Positions 44,438 to 54,727 of a stretch of 64,000 nt of DNA are shown here, piece by piece (the first letter of the stretch is position 1; the number at the start of each line of letters is the position of its first letter). A program made the position numbers and the translations under genes. The stretch is from NCBI RefSeq assembly GCF_000315795.1, contig NZ_ANHY01000007.1, positions 1 through 64,000 on the forward strand. The letters run 5' to 3'. The notes beneath the pieces are model-generated. The model saw only the letters and a program-made list of their open reading frames with translations, did not search any database and was not told the DNA's origin. The stretch is from Caenispirillum salinarum AK4. Its GTDB lineage: Bacteria > Pseudomonadota > Alphaproteobacteria > Rhodospirillales > Rhodospirillaceae.

Positions 44438-45880
44438 TTACGCGGCCTTCCACGGAGCCTGGAACAGACCCCACACCGGATTGTTGATCGCCATGTCCAT
44501 GTCGCGGGCGAAGATGGCGAAACCGTCATAGCCGTGGTACGGGCCCGAGTAGTCCCACGAGTGCATCTGGCGGAAAGGCACGCCCAGCTTCTGGGTCGGG
44601 TACTTTTCCTTGACGCCGGAGCCCACCAGGTCGGGGCGCAGGCCCTCGATGAACTTCTCAAGCTCGAAGGCCGACGCATCGTCGTAGATGAGCGTGCCTT
44701 CCTTCACGTAGTCGCCGGTGCGCTGGTAGTCGTCGTTGTGGGCGAACTCGTAGCCCGTGCCGACGATCTCCATGCCCAGGTCCTCGTAGGCGGTGACGAC
44801 GTGACGCGGGCGCAGGCCGCCGACGTAGAGCATCACGGTCTTGCCTTCCAGGCGCGGACGGTACTTTTCCGTGACCGCGTCGACCAGCGGGCGGTACTTG
44901 GCGATGACCTTCTCGGCGTTCTGCTGGATGGTCTCGTCGAACTGCTTGGCGATGTTGCGCAAGCTGGCTTCGATCTGCGAGGGACCGAAGAAGTTGTACT
45001 CCATCCAGGGCACACCGTATTTTTCTTCCATGAAGCGGCAGATGTAGTTCATGGACCGGTAGCAGTGGATGAGGTTCAGCTTGCCCTTGGGCGCGCGCTC
45101 CAGCTCCGCCAGGGTGGCGTCGCCCGACCACGAGCCGATCACGCGCAGGCCCATCTCTTCCAGCAGGATGCGCGAGGCCCAGGCATCGCCGCCGATGTTG
45201 TAGTCACCGATGATGACCACGTCGTAGTCGGTGCCTTCCCACTGCACGTCGGCCTTTTCCAGGACCCAGTCGCGCACGGCGTCGTTGGCGATGTGGTGGC
45301 CCAGTGACTGGGACACGCCGCGGAAGCCCTCGCAGCGGACCGGCACGATGGTCTTGCCGGTTTCCTTGGCCTTCTTGCGGGCGACGGCCTCGATGTCGTC
45401 ACCGATCAGGCCGATCGGGCATTCCGACTGCACCGAGATGCCGTTGTTCAGCGGGAACAGCGCGTTGATCTCGTCGATCGTCTTTTCCAGCTTCTTGTCG
45501 CCGCCGAAGACGATGTCGCGTTCCTGGAAGTCGGTCGTGAACTGCATCGTGCCGAAGGCGTTCACGCCCGTCGTGCCGATGTAGTAGTTGCGACGCTGGG
45601 ACCAGGAGTAGTGGCCGCAGCCGACCGGACCATGGCTGATGTGGACCATGTCCTTGATCGGGCCCCAGACCACGCCCTTGGAACCGGCGTAGGCGCAGCC
45701 GCGCACCGTCATCATGCCCGGAACGGACTTCACGTTGGACTTGACGCCGCAGTCGGACTTGCCGTCCGCCACGTTCAGGTGCTTCTTGCGCTTCTTGGCG
45801 CCCTTCTCGGGATACGCCTCGAGGACTTCCTCGATCAGCTTCTTCGAAAGCTCGGCGTCGTTGGTGTAGTCAAGGCTCAT
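44438..45880 (-). CDS. nifD: Nitrogenase MoFe protein alpha chain NifD
   Basis: This is a 480-residue alpha subunit. P-cluster ligands Cys62, Cys88 ([10 protein letters not shown]) and Cys154 ([11 protein letters not shown]) are present, as are the FeMo-cofactor ligands Cys273 ([12 protein letters not shown]) and His440 ([19 protein letters not shown]). The homocitrate-side residues around [13 protein letters not shown] are also conserved. This is a standard molybdenum nitrogenase rather than a vanadium or iron-only type. The start is ATG at 45880, 127 bases after nifH. Confidence 0.97.
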   Translation of the reverse strand: MSLDYTNDAELSKKLIEEVLEAYPEKGAKKRKKHLNVADGKSDCGVKSNVKSVPGMMTVRGCAYAGSKGVVWGPIKDMVHISHGPVGCGHYSWSQRRNYYIGTTGVNAFGTMQFTTDFQERDIVFGGDKKLEKTIDEINALFPLNNGISVQSECPIGLIGDDIEAVARKKAKETGKTIVPVRCEGFRGVSQSLGHHIANDAVRDWVLEKADVQWEGTDYDVVIIGDYNIGGDAWASRILLEEMGLRVIGSWSGDATLAELERAPKGKLNLIHCYRSMNYICRFMEEKYGVPWMEYNFFGPSQIEASLRNIAKQFDETIQQNAEKVIAKYRPLVDAVTEKYRPRLEGKTVMLYVGGLRPRHVVTAYEDLGMEIVGTGYEFAHNDDYQRTGDYVKEGTLIYDDASAFELEKFIEGLRPDLVGSGVKEKYPTQKLGVPFRQMHSWDYSGPYHGYDGFAIFARDMDMAINNPVWGLFQAPWKAA

Positions 45881-46007
45881 CGCCTTCCCTCCTTCAAGTA
45901 CCGGCCCGGAAGGGCCCGGAGCGGGGTCCGGCGGCACCGCGCGCCCCCTTCAGCGCATGGATGCGGCGCGGCCGGACCCGCCAGGTTGGATGTCGCGAAC
46001 GTCCGCC

Positions 46008-47135
<1,128 letters not shown>

Positions 47136-47230
47136 TCAGAGGTATCCGAATAAGGGTTTCCCCACATTTTCGTAACGGGCATACTGGCCGGCACAGTCTC
47201 AGCCTCATTGCGTTCCAGGAGACCGCGGCC

Positions 47231-48073
47231 GTGACCGTCACCGCCCGTGCCAGCACCGCGCCGCCGCCGGCCGTCGGACATTCCACCAACCTGGTGGGGG
47301 TGCCGACGCCGCTGCTGGCCAGCCGCGCCTTCAACGAGCACCCGGTACCGCTGTCCATCGCCGGCGTGCGCGAGATGAACCGCTCGTTTTTCACCATGCT
47401 GGACGACAGCCCGACGCTCGCCGACGCGGCGGAGGCCTTCCATAAGTACATGGCCGCCGTCTTCGACCTGGAGCCGGAGCAGCACGAGACGGCCCGGCGC
47501 ACCGACGGTGGCGTGCGCCGGTTCCGGTCGAGCTACCTGCGCCTGTTCAAGGGCTGGGGCTACGACAACAACAGCCCCGAGGGCGCGGTGCTGAAGGGGT
47601 GGGTGGAAAGCCGCTTCGGCCTGTTCCCCACCTTCCACAAGGGGCCGATCCCGGCCATGGGGTGCAAGGCGTGGGCGGATTACATCAGCGAAAAGATGTC
47701 CAGCCGCTTCCACAACAACAGCATTTACGTTCAGCTGGACATCATGTACGGCTTCTGCCAATGGGCGCTGAACCGCTTCGTTGCGCCGGGAGAAAGCCAC
47801 CTGACGCTCTGGCGCGGCGTGAACGACTACGACGAGCATCAGATGGTGGAGCGGCTGGAAAAGCGCCGCGTGGTCATCCGCATGAACAACCTTGTTTCCT
47901 TCACGTCGGAGCGGGAAATCGCGGACTGCTTCGGCGACAACATCCTGGAAGCGCGCGTGCCGACGGCCAAGGTGGTCTTTTTCTCGCGCCTTCTGCCGGT
48001 GCATCCGCTGAAGGGCGAGGACGAATTCCTTGTCATCGGCGGCGATTATGCCGTCAACGTGTCATACTTCTAA
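47231..48073 (+). CDS. draT: DraT, NAD+-dinitrogen-reductase ADP-ribosyltransferase
   Basis: This is a 280-residue enzyme that inactivates NifH by ADP-ribosylating Arg101 in response to ammonium or energy shift. STNLVGVPTPLLASRAFNEHPVPLSIAGVREMNRSFF, LRLFKGWGYDNNSPEGAVLKGWVESRFGL and LTLWRGVNDYDEH are DraT patterns. The start is GTG at 47231 behind AGGAGA; a longer in-frame reading starting in the nifH control region lacks similarity. It is divergent from nifH and followed by draG. Confidence 0.94.
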   Translation: MTVTARASTAPPPAVGHSTNLVGVPTPLLASRAFNEHPVPLSIAGVREMNRSFFTMLDDSPTLADAAEAFHKYMAAVFDLEPEQHETARRTDGGVRRFRSSYLRLFKGWGYDNNSPEGAVLKGWVESRFGLFPTFHKGPIPAMGCKAWADYISEKMSSRFHNNSIYVQLDIMYGFCQWALNRFVAPGESHLTLWRGVNDYDEHQMVERLEKRRVVIRMNNLVSFTSEREIADCFGDNILEARVPTAKVVFFSRLLPVHPLKGEDEFLVIGGDYAVNVSYF

Positions 48074-48190
48074 TCAAGAGGCCGCAGCGGAACGCGGCCA
48101 CGAAGGGAGAAACGGCGGGAAATGTTCGTCAAGCGCCCCGCAGAGGGTGCCGAGGCTTCACGCATCGAGACACAAGGACACCGCCTGACC

Positions 48191-49078
48191 ATGGAGAGTC
48201 CCGACCTGCACGCCCGGGCGCTCGGCGCCTATCTGGGCTTGGCCGTGGGCGACGCGCTGGGCGCCACCGTCGAGTTCATGACGCGCGGCGAAATTCAGCA
48301 GCAGTACGGCGTCCACGCCAAGATGATCGGCGGCGGCTGGCTGCGGCTGAAGCCCGGCCAGGTGACCGACGACACGGAAATGTCGCTAGCGCTGGGCCGG
48401 TCGCTGGTGCGCTCCGGCGGTTTCGACCTGGGCGACATCAACGAGTCCTTTGCCGATTGGCTGCGCACCAAGCCCAAGGACGTGGGGAACACCTGCCGGC
48501 GCGGCATCCGGCGCTACATCACCAAGGGCACGCTTCAGACCGAATACCACGAGGGCGACGCCGGCAACGGCGCGGTCATGCGCACCCTGCCCGCCGTCCT
48601 GGCCACCCTGCACGACGCCCGGCGTTGCGCCGAATGGTGCCGCCAACAGGCGCACGTCACGCACAATCACCCCCTCTCCGACGACGCGACGGTCACGGTC
48701 GGGGAAATGGTGCGGCGGCTGATCCTGGGCGGCTCCATGCGCGACTGCCGGGATCTGGCGACGGACCTGGTGGAGCGCCACAAGACCTTCCGCTTCGAGC
48801 CCTACAAGGGCCAGAGCAGCGCCTATGTGGTCGACACCATCCAAACCGTGCTGCACTTCTATTTCCTGACCGACAGCTTCAAGCAGTGCATCATCGAAAC
48901 GGTCAATCAGGGCGGCGATGCCGACACGACGGGCGCCATCGCCGGAATGCTGGCCGGCGCGACCTACGGCGTCGACGCCATTCCCCGCCCCTGGCTCACC
49001 CGCCTGGACGGTACGGCCAAGGGGGACATCTTCAAGCAAACCAACGCTCTGCTGGCGCTTTCCGGCATAGAGATCTAA
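48191..49078 (+). CDS. draG: DraG, dinitrogenase reductase-activating glycohydrolase
   Basis: This is a 295-residue ADP-ribosylhydrolase that removes the ADP-ribose from NifH. The metal-binding motif VTDDTEM (59-65), GDAGNGAVMRTLP, HVTHNHPLSDDA and GGDADTTGAIAGML are intact; family members use a bimetal site. The ATG at 48191 is chosen because the length then matches the roughly 294 residues of Rhodospirillum rubrum DraG. An in-frame ATG at 48122 would add 23 residues and has a comparable ribosome binding site. It is 117 bases after draT, probably co-transcribed. Confidence 0.93.
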   Translation: MESPDLHARALGAYLGLAVGDALGATVEFMTRGEIQQQYGVHAKMIGGGWLRLKPGQVTDDTEMSLALGRSLVRSGGFDLGDINESFADWLRTKPKDVGNTCRRGIRRYITKGTLQTEYHEGDAGNGAVMRTLPAVLATLHDARRCAEWCRQQAHVTHNHPLSDDATVTVGEMVRRLILGGSMRDCRDLATDLVERHKTFRFEPYKGQSSAYVVDTIQTVLHFYFLTDSFKQCIIETVNQGGDADTTGAIAGMLAGATYGVDAIPRPWLTRLDGTAKGDIFKQTNALLALSGIEI

Positions 49079-49098
49079 CGGGGAAGAAGGAGCCTCCC

Positions 49099-49524
49099 AT
49101 GGCCGACGTGGTGTTCTTTGAAAAACCCGGCTGCCGCAACAACACGAAGCAGAAGGCGTGGCTGTCCGCCTCCGGGCACCGTGTCGAGGCGCGCAATCTG
49201 CTCGCCGAACACTGGAAGGCCGAAGACCTGGCCGCATACTTCGGCGACCGGCCCGTGACCGAGTGGTTCAACAAGGCGGCGCCGGCGGTGAAGGCGGGTA
49301 CGGTGGACCCGGCGGCAATGACGGCCGAGGCGGCGCTGGCGCTCATGCTGGCCGACCCGCTGCTCATCCGCCGCCCGCTCATGCGCGTCGGACCCGAGCG
49401 CCGCGCCGGCTTCGATCCGGCGGCGGTGCGGGCCTGGATCGGGCTGACCGGCGAGGACCAGGGCGACATGGAGACCTGCCCGAGCCTGCACACGACGCGC
49501 CGCTGCCCCGAACCGGGGCGCTGA
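49099..49524 (+). CDS. Nitrogenase-associated ArsC/Spx-family protein (NifO-like)
   Basis: This is a 141-residue thioredoxin-fold protein of the ArsC/Spx family: VVFFEKPGCRNNTKQKAWLSASGHRVEARNLL, then WFNKAAPAVKAGTVDP and LLIRRPLMRVGPERRAGFD. Only one Cys is in the active-site loop, so it is not a CxxC oxidoreductase. Such genes sit beside draT-draG or nif genes in other diazotrophs and are named nitrogenase-associated protein or NifO; the biochemical role is unclear. AAGAAGGAG precedes the ATG, 20 bases after draG. Confidence 0.87.
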   Translation: MADVVFFEKPGCRNNTKQKAWLSASGHRVEARNLLAEHWKAEDLAAYFGDRPVTEWFNKAAPAVKAGTVDPAAMTAEAALALMLADPLLIRRPLMRVGPERRAGFDPAAVRAWIGLTGEDQGDMETCPSLHTTRRCPEPGR

Positions 49525-49597
49525 CGACCGCCCTGCCCCTGACGCAGGACTGCGGGGGGCGCCGGCTCGCACGAATGCGAACTATTGCTGTTCCCTG

Positions 49598-50815
49598 TCA
49601 CCACTCCGTCGCCTGTTCGGCCAGGGCCTGCAACGTCTGCTCCGCCGCATCGGCGACCGTCGGGTCGTCGTCGGCCGCCAGTTCCTGAAGGACCGGGGCC
49701 GCCGATGTGTCGGCGCATTTCTCCAGGGCCTCGGCCACCGCGCCGCGCACGGCCGGCTTGCGGTCCCGGGCCAGGCGGCAGAGCCAGGTGACCGCCGCGC
49801 GGCCGCCCAGGTCGCCCAGCGCCGCGACCACCGCCAGGCGGCCGTCCAGGTCCGCCCGCTCCGCCGCCCGGCCGAGAAGCACCGCCGTGTCCGCATCCGC
49901 CACCGGGGCGAGGGCCCGGACCACGCGCGGCAGGTCCACGGGGGCCGCCGTCGACAGCCACGTCTCCAGCGGTGCCCGCCCCGCCGGCAGTCCCAGAGAC
50001 CCGAGCGCCAGGGTCGCCGCCGCCGCCACGCCGGGCGCCGGATCGGTGAGCAGTGCCTCCAGCGCCGGGCCGCTCGCCCGCAGCCGCAGGCGCGCCGCCA
50101 GCTCGCAAGCCGCCGCCCGCACGGCCGGCGCCTCGTGCGTCAGGTGCTGGCGCGCCAGCGGCGCCGCCGGGCGGTGTCGCAGGGTCGCCAGACACGCCAG
50201 CGCAAGCGCCAGCGACTCGGACGACAGGGCGTCGAGCGTCGCCAGGTCCGTGACCGCGCTGGCGCAGGCGGGATCGTTAAGCTGCGCCAGCGCCGCCAGT
50301 GCCGCCCGCATCTCCGGTGCCCCGGCATCGCGGTCGAAGCCGGCGAAGCGATGCGCGAGCCGCAGCAGCGGCGCCGTCGCCGCCCGCTCGCCGCGGCCAC
50401 CCAGGGCCTCGGCCAGCGCGACGAAGGCCGCCATGGCGGGGCGGTCGTCGTCGAGCAGCGCAACCAGCCGCGCGATCAGCTCCGCCGTCGGAGCCGACTT
50501 CAGGTTCTCGAGCACCACGGCCGGCGCCTCGTCCGGCTCGGGATCCGATGCCGGTGCAGCGGCATGGGGCTGCGCCACGGGGCGCCGGGGAAAGCTGAAC
50601 AGGTCACCCTGGATCCGCCCCGGCGCGCGCCGGCGTGTCCGGCTGCCGCGCTTTGATGCCGCCGGGCGCTCCGGCGGGCGGGACGCGGCGGCGGGCGGCG
50701 GTGATGGCTCGGGCAAGGGAAGGCTGAGGCTGTCGGGCACCATGGCACCTGTCGCGGGTTCCGTTTCTGTTCCGTGCCACCGATGATGGCGGCAACGAGA
50801 ACATTCTGTCAACAT
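49598..50815 (-). CDS. HEAT-repeat protein near nif/dra genes
   Basis: This is a 405-residue protein. A Cys pair at the N-terminus (MLTECSRCRHHRWHG) is followed by about 80 Pro/Arg/Ser-rich residues and then a helical solenoid of roughly eight HEAT-like repeats, for example VRALAPVADADTAVLLGRAAERADLDGRLAVVAALGDLGGRAAVTWLCRLARDRKPAVRGAVAEALEKCAD in form. HEAT scaffolds bind partner proteins. The location next to draTG-nifO suggests a nitrogenase-linked role, but this is inference. ATG at 50815 is chosen because it includes the Cys motif; ATG at 50743 is an alternative, and upstream codons to 50956 are promoter sequence. Confidence 0.78.
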   Translation of the reverse strand: MLTECSRCRHHRWHGTETEPATGAMVPDSLSLPLPEPSPPPAAASRPPERPAASKRGSRTRRRAPGRIQGDLFSFPRRPVAQPHAAAPASDPEPDEAPAVVLENLKSAPTAELIARLVALLDDDRPAMAAFVALAEALGGRGERAATAPLLRLAHRFAGFDRDAGAPEMRAALAALAQLNDPACASAVTDLATLDALSSESLALALACLATLRHRPAAPLARQHLTHEAPAVRAAACELAARLRLRASGPALEALLTDPAPGVAAAATLALGSLGLPAGRAPLETWLSTAAPVDLPRVVRALAPVADADTAVLLGRAAERADLDGRLAVVAALGDLGGRAAVTWLCRLARDRKPAVRGAVAEALEKCADTSAAPVLQELAADDDPTVADAAEQTLQALAEQATEW

Positions 50816-50913
50816 GCTCGCGGCTGCGGCGGTCGCTGGCGACGAAATGGGCAGGTGGCCGTCCGGGGCCGAAAGGGTGCGCAAAAAAGTGCGATTTTCC
50901 GCTGTAATGGAAT

Positions 50914-50929
50914 TGGCACAAACGGTGCA
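50914..50929 (+). promoter_or_regulatory. Sigma-54-like promoter for the BMP-type ABC transporter
   Basis: TGGCACAAACGGTGCA: the -24 GG and -12 GC are 10 bases apart as required. One base of the -12 box differs from consensus. It is about 115 bases ahead of the transporter ATPase start. No certain NifA or NtrC site is found nearby. Confidence 0.65.
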
Positions 50930-51044
50930 TTCCGCTAAAAGGACGACTTGGATCACCCGCCCCGCTTACGCCTTTGACCGTGCGGCGTTTTCGGGTCGGC
51001 CGGCGACGGACCACGGCGGCGCCGGCTCCATCGATGGAAGAGGC

Positions 51045-52640
51045 ATGTCCCCCGACATCCATTCAGGTTCCGCCAGCGCAAACGTTTCCGCGGGCGCCGT
51101 GCCGCGCCTTGCCTTGCGCGGCATCACCAAGGCATTTCCCGGCACCGTCGCCAACGACGACGTGAGCCTTGCCCTGCGCGCCGGTGAAATCCACGCGCTG
51201 CTGGGCGAGAACGGCGCTGGCAAGTCGACGCTGGTGAAAATCGTCTACGGATTGCTCCAGGCCGATTCGGGCGATGTTCTGTGGGAAGGACGTCCCGTCG
51301 TCATCCCCTCCCCCGCCGAGGCGCGCAAGCTTGGCATCGGCATGGTCTTCCAGCACTTCTCGCTGTTCGACTCGCTGACGGTGGCCGAGAACGTGGCCCT
51401 GGGCATCGGCGACAAGACGCCCATGCGCGTCCTGGAAGACCGCATCCGCGAGGTTTCGGAGCGCTACGGCCTGCCGCTGGACCCGCGCCGCCCCGTCCAC
51501 GCCCTGTCGGTGGGCGAGCGCCAGCGCGTCGAGATCGTGCGCTGCCTGCTCCAGGACCCGAAGCTGCTCATCATGGACGAGCCGACCAGCGTGCTCACCC
51601 CGCAGGAGGCCGAGCAGCTGTTCACCACGCTGCGCGCCCTGCGCGACGAGGGGCGGACGATCCTCTACATCTCCCACAAGCTGGACGAAATCCGCGCGCT
51701 GTGCGGCCGCGCGACCATCCTGCGCGCCGGCAAGGTGGTCGATGCCTGCGACCCGACGGAAAAGACCGCGCGCGAGCTGGCGCAGATGATGATCGGGTCC
51801 GACTACGCCACCCCCGCCGGCGCGGCGGAAGACCGAAAGACCGGCGAAGCGCGGCTGACCGTGCACAACCTCAACCTTGCCGCCTCCGGTCCCTTCGGCA
51901 CGACGCTGGTCGACGTGGACCTTGAGGTGCGCGGCGGCGAGATCCTGGGCATCGCGGGTGTCGCCGGCAACGGCCAAGCGGAGCTTCTGTCGGCCCTGTC
52001 CGGCGAGCTTCTGGTGCAGGACGCAGGGTCGGTCCGGCTGGAGGGCGTGCCCGCCGGCCACCTGGGCCCGCGCCAGCGCCGCGCCATGGGGCTGGGCTTC
52101 GTGCCCGAGGAACGGCTGGGCCGGGGCGCGGTGCCCGACATGAGCCTGGCGGAAAACGCGCTGCTGTCGCGCGGCACCGGCGATGACATGGTCTCGCGCG
52201 GGATGATCCGCTTCAGCCGCGCCCACGGCTTGGCGGAAAAGATCATCGACGCCTACAACGTGGTCGCCGGCAAGGGCGCGCACGCGACGGCCAAGAGCCT
52301 GTCGGGCGGCAACCTTCAGAAGTTCATCATCGGCCGCGAGATCATGCGGAAACCCCGCATCCTGATTGCCGCGCACCCCACCTGGGGCGTGGACGCGGGC
52401 GCGGCGGCGGCCATTCATCAGGCCCTCATGGACCTGCGGGACGAGGGAACGGCCGTGCTGATCGTCAGCCAGGACCTGGACGAGCTGTTCGTGCTGTCCG
52501 ACCGCATCGCCGTCATGTACCACGGCCGCCTGTCGCAAAGCCGCCCCGCCCACGAGGCGACCGTCGAGCAGATCGGCCTGCTCATGGGCGGCGTGTTCGA
52601 TACCTCCGACGCCTGGGAGGGTGACGCCCATGCGTCCTAG
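51045..52640 (+). CDS. ABC transporter ATP-binding protein, BmpA/nucleoside (purine) type
   Basis: This is a 531-residue protein with two nucleotide-binding domains. Domain 1 has Walker A GENGAGKSTLVK, signature LSVGERQRVEI and Walker B LLIMDEPTSVL. Domain 2 has the altered loop GVAGNGQAELLSALSG, signature LSGGNLQKFIIGRE and ILIAAHPTWGVD, as expected for the RbsA/YufO group. It energises uptake of nucleosides or related bases. ATG at 51045 starts the conserved N-terminus. It overlaps the first permease gene by 11 bases. Confidence 0.9.
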   Translation: MSPDIHSGSASANVSAGAVPRLALRGITKAFPGTVANDDVSLALRAGEIHALLGENGAGKSTLVKIVYGLLQADSGDVLWEGRPVVIPSPAEARKLGIGMVFQHFSLFDSLTVAENVALGIGDKTPMRVLEDRIREVSERYGLPLDPRRPVHALSVGERQRVEIVRCLLQDPKLLIMDEPTSVLTPQEAEQLFTTLRALRDEGRTILYISHKLDEIRALCGRATILRAGKVVDACDPTEKTARELAQMMIGSDYATPAGAAEDRKTGEARLTVHNLNLAASGPFGTTLVDVDLEVRGGEILGIAGVAGNGQAELLSALSGELLVQDAGSVRLEGVPAGHLGPRQRRAMGLGFVPEERLGRGAVPDMSLAENALLSRGTGDDMVSRGMIRFSRAHGLAEKIIDAYNVVAGKGAHATAKSLSGGNLQKFIIGREIMRKPRILIAAHPTWGVDAGAAAAIHQALMDLRDEGTAVLIVSQDLDELFVLSDRIAVMYHGRLSQSRPAHEATVEQIGLLMGGVFDTSDAWEGDAHAS

Positions 52641-53751
52641 CCTGGAACTGCGCAGCCACACGCCGCGCTCCATCCTCTACCTGACGCCCGTGATCGCGGC
52701 GCTGCTGACGGCCTTTTCCGGCGGCGTGCTGTTCGCCGCGCTGGGATACCCACCGCTGGAGGCGCTGTACGCCTTCTTCATTCAGCCGCTGACCAGCCTG
52801 AACGGACTGGCGGAAATCGGCGTGAAGGCGACTCCGTTGGTGCTCATCGGCATCGGCCTGTCCATCGGCTTTCGCGGCAACGTCTGGAACATCGGCGCCG
52901 AAGGCCAGTTGACCCTGGGAGCGATCTGCGGCGGTGCCGTCGCCCTGGCCTTCTACGATGTGGAGGGCGTGTGGCTGCTGCCGCTGATGGTCATCGCCGG
53001 CACGCTTGGCGGCATGGCTTGGGGCGCCATTCCGGCGCTGCTGAAGACCCGTTTCAACGCATCCGAAATCCTGGTCAGCCTGATGCTGACCTACGTGGCG
53101 ACGCTGTTCCTCAGCTACCTGGTGCACGGGCCGCTCATGGACCCGGAGGGGTTCAACTTCCCGCAGAGCCGCCTGTTCCACGACAGCGCCCTGCTGCCCA
53201 CCCTGATCCCCTTCACCCGCCTGCACCTGGGCGCGGCCATCGCGCTGTTCATCGTGGTGGCCGGCTGGTTCGTCATGGCGCGCACGCTGATCGGCTTTCA
53301 GGTCAAGGTGATCGGCCTGACCCCCGCCGCCGGCGGCTATGCCGGCTTCAGCCAGAAGAAGGTGGTGTGGATGGCCTTCCTGACCTCCGGCGGGCTGGCC
53401 GGCATGGCCGGCCTGTTCGAGGTGGCCGGCCCCATCGGCCAGCTCTCGCCCAGCGTCTCGCCCGGCTACGGCTTCACGGCCATCATCGTCGCGTTCCTGG
53501 GCCGCCTGCATCCTGTCGGAATCCTGCTGGCGGGGCTGCTGATGGCGCTGTCATATCTGGGTGGCGAGGTGGTGCAGATCGAACTGGGCCTGCCGCTCGC
53601 CATCACCGGCGTCTTCCAGGGCATGCTGCTGTTCTTCCTGCTGGGCGCCGACCTGTTCACCCGCTACCGCCTGCGCTGGAACCGCTCGCCGGCGGCCGGC
53701 ACGGCCGCCGGGGCCGCGCGCCCCGCCGAGGCCCGTGAGGAGGCCGCCTGA
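52630..53751 (+). CDS. ABC transporter permease 1, BmpA/nucleoside type
   Basis: This is a 373-residue membrane permease of the branched-chain/ribose/nucleoside family with about ten hydrophobic helices, for example TPLVLIGIGLSIGFRGNVWNIGAEGQLTLGAI (the permease signature) and VSPGYGFTAIIVAFLGRLHPVGIL. ATG at 52630 follows GGGAGG; a GTG at 52621 is an alternative. It overlaps the ATPase gene upstream and permease 2 downstream by one base. Confidence 0.9.
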   Translation: MRPSLELRSHTPRSILYLTPVIAALLTAFSGGVLFAALGYPPLEALYAFFIQPLTSLNGLAEIGVKATPLVLIGIGLSIGFRGNVWNIGAEGQLTLGAICGGAVALAFYDVEGVWLLPLMVIAGTLGGMAWGAIPALLKTRFNASEILVSLMLTYVATLFLSYLVHGPLMDPEGFNFPQSRLFHDSALLPTLIPFTRLHLGAAIALFIVVAGWFVMARTLIGFQVKVIGLTPAAGGYAGFSQKKVVWMAFLTSGGLAGMAGLFEVAGPIGQLSPSVSPGYGFTAIIVAFLGRLHPVGILLAGLLMALSYLGGEVVQIELGLPLAITGVFQGMLLFFLLGADLFTRYRLRWNRSPAAGTAAGAARPAEAREEAA

Positions 53752-54671
53752 TGGAATCCTTCGTTCCCTTCATCGTCATCATGCTGGGCGCCGCAACGCC
53801 GCTGATCTTCGCGGCCATCGGCGAACTGGTGACCGAGAAGTCCGGCGTGCTGAACCTGGGCGTCGAGGGCATGATGCTCATGGGCGCGGTCTCGGCCTTC
53901 GCGGTCTCCATCACCACGGGCTCCACCACGCTTGGCCTTCTGGCGGCCATCGGGGCGGGCGTGCTGATGGCGCTGCTGTTCGGGCTGCTGACGCTCACCC
54001 TTCTGGCGAACCAGGTGGCCTGCGGCCTGGCGCTGACCATCTTCGGCATCGGCCTGTCCAGCTTCATCGGCAAGGACTATGTGGGGAAGCCGCTGGACGC
54101 CCTGCCGTCCATGGACCTGGGATGGCTGTCGGACATTCCCGTGCTCGGCCCCGTGCTGTTCAGCCAGGACCTGATGGTCTACGCCGCCATTGCCGTCGTG
54201 GCGGCGGTCGCCTGGTTCCTCTACCACACCCGCGCCGGTCTGGTGCTGCGGGCGGTGGGCGAGAGCCACCACGCCGCCCACGCCATCGGCTACCCGGTCA
54301 TCCGCATCCGCTACATGGCCGTCGCCTTCGGCGGCGCCATGGCGGGCCTGGGCGGGGCCTACCTCAGCCTCGCCTATACGCCCATGTGGGTGGAGCACAT
54401 GACCGCCGGCCGCGGCTGGATCGCGCTGGCGCTGGTGGTCTTCGCCACATGGCGGCCGTTCCGCGTGCTGCTGGGCGCGTGGCTGTTCGGCGGCGTGACA
54501 ATCCTGCAGCTTCACGCGCAGGGGGCGGGCATCGCCGTGCCCTCGCAATTGATGAGCATGCTGCCCTATATCGCGACCATCGTCGTTCTGGTGCTGATCT
54601 CGCGCGATGCCACCCGCATCCGCATGAACGCGCCGGCCTCCATCGGCAAGGTGTTCCACCCGGAGCGCTGA
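53751..54671 (+). CDS. ABC transporter permease 2, BmpA/nucleoside type
   Basis: This is a 306-residue permease of the same family. LIFAAIGELVTEKSGVLNLGVEGMMLMGAVSAF is the second-subunit signature, with about eight hydrophobic segments and a GGAMAGLGGAYLSLAYTPMWVEHMTAGRGWIALALVVFATW region typical of nucleoside permeases. It pairs with permease 1 in the membrane. The start codon shares a base with the permease 1 stop. Confidence 0.9.
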   Translation: MESFVPFIVIMLGAATPLIFAAIGELVTEKSGVLNLGVEGMMLMGAVSAFAVSITTGSTTLGLLAAIGAGVLMALLFGLLTLTLLANQVACGLALTIFGIGLSSFIGKDYVGKPLDALPSMDLGWLSDIPVLGPVLFSQDLMVYAAIAVVAAVAWFLYHTRAGLVLRAVGESHHAAHAIGYPVIRIRYMAVAFGGAMAGLGGAYLSLAYTPMWVEHMTAGRGWIALALVVFATWRPFRVLLGAWLFGGVTILQLHAQGAGIAVPSQLMSMLPYIATIVVLVLISRDATRIRMNAPASIGKVFHPER

Positions 54672-54727
54672 CCGCCCTTGCCGATCTTTGCTTTCCGTGA
54701 CCTGTCCTTTCAGGGAGTGAGTGTGGG

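Noticed and set aside
48074-48120. GGCCGC ... GCGGCC hairpin between draT and draG
   Set aside because: Only 6 bp, no T tract; common by chance in this base composition.
50881-50910. Possible NtrC site (TGCGC ... GTGCG) near the transporter promoter
   Set aside because: It does not form the required TGCACC-N5-GGTGCA dyad; half-sites and spacing are wrong.
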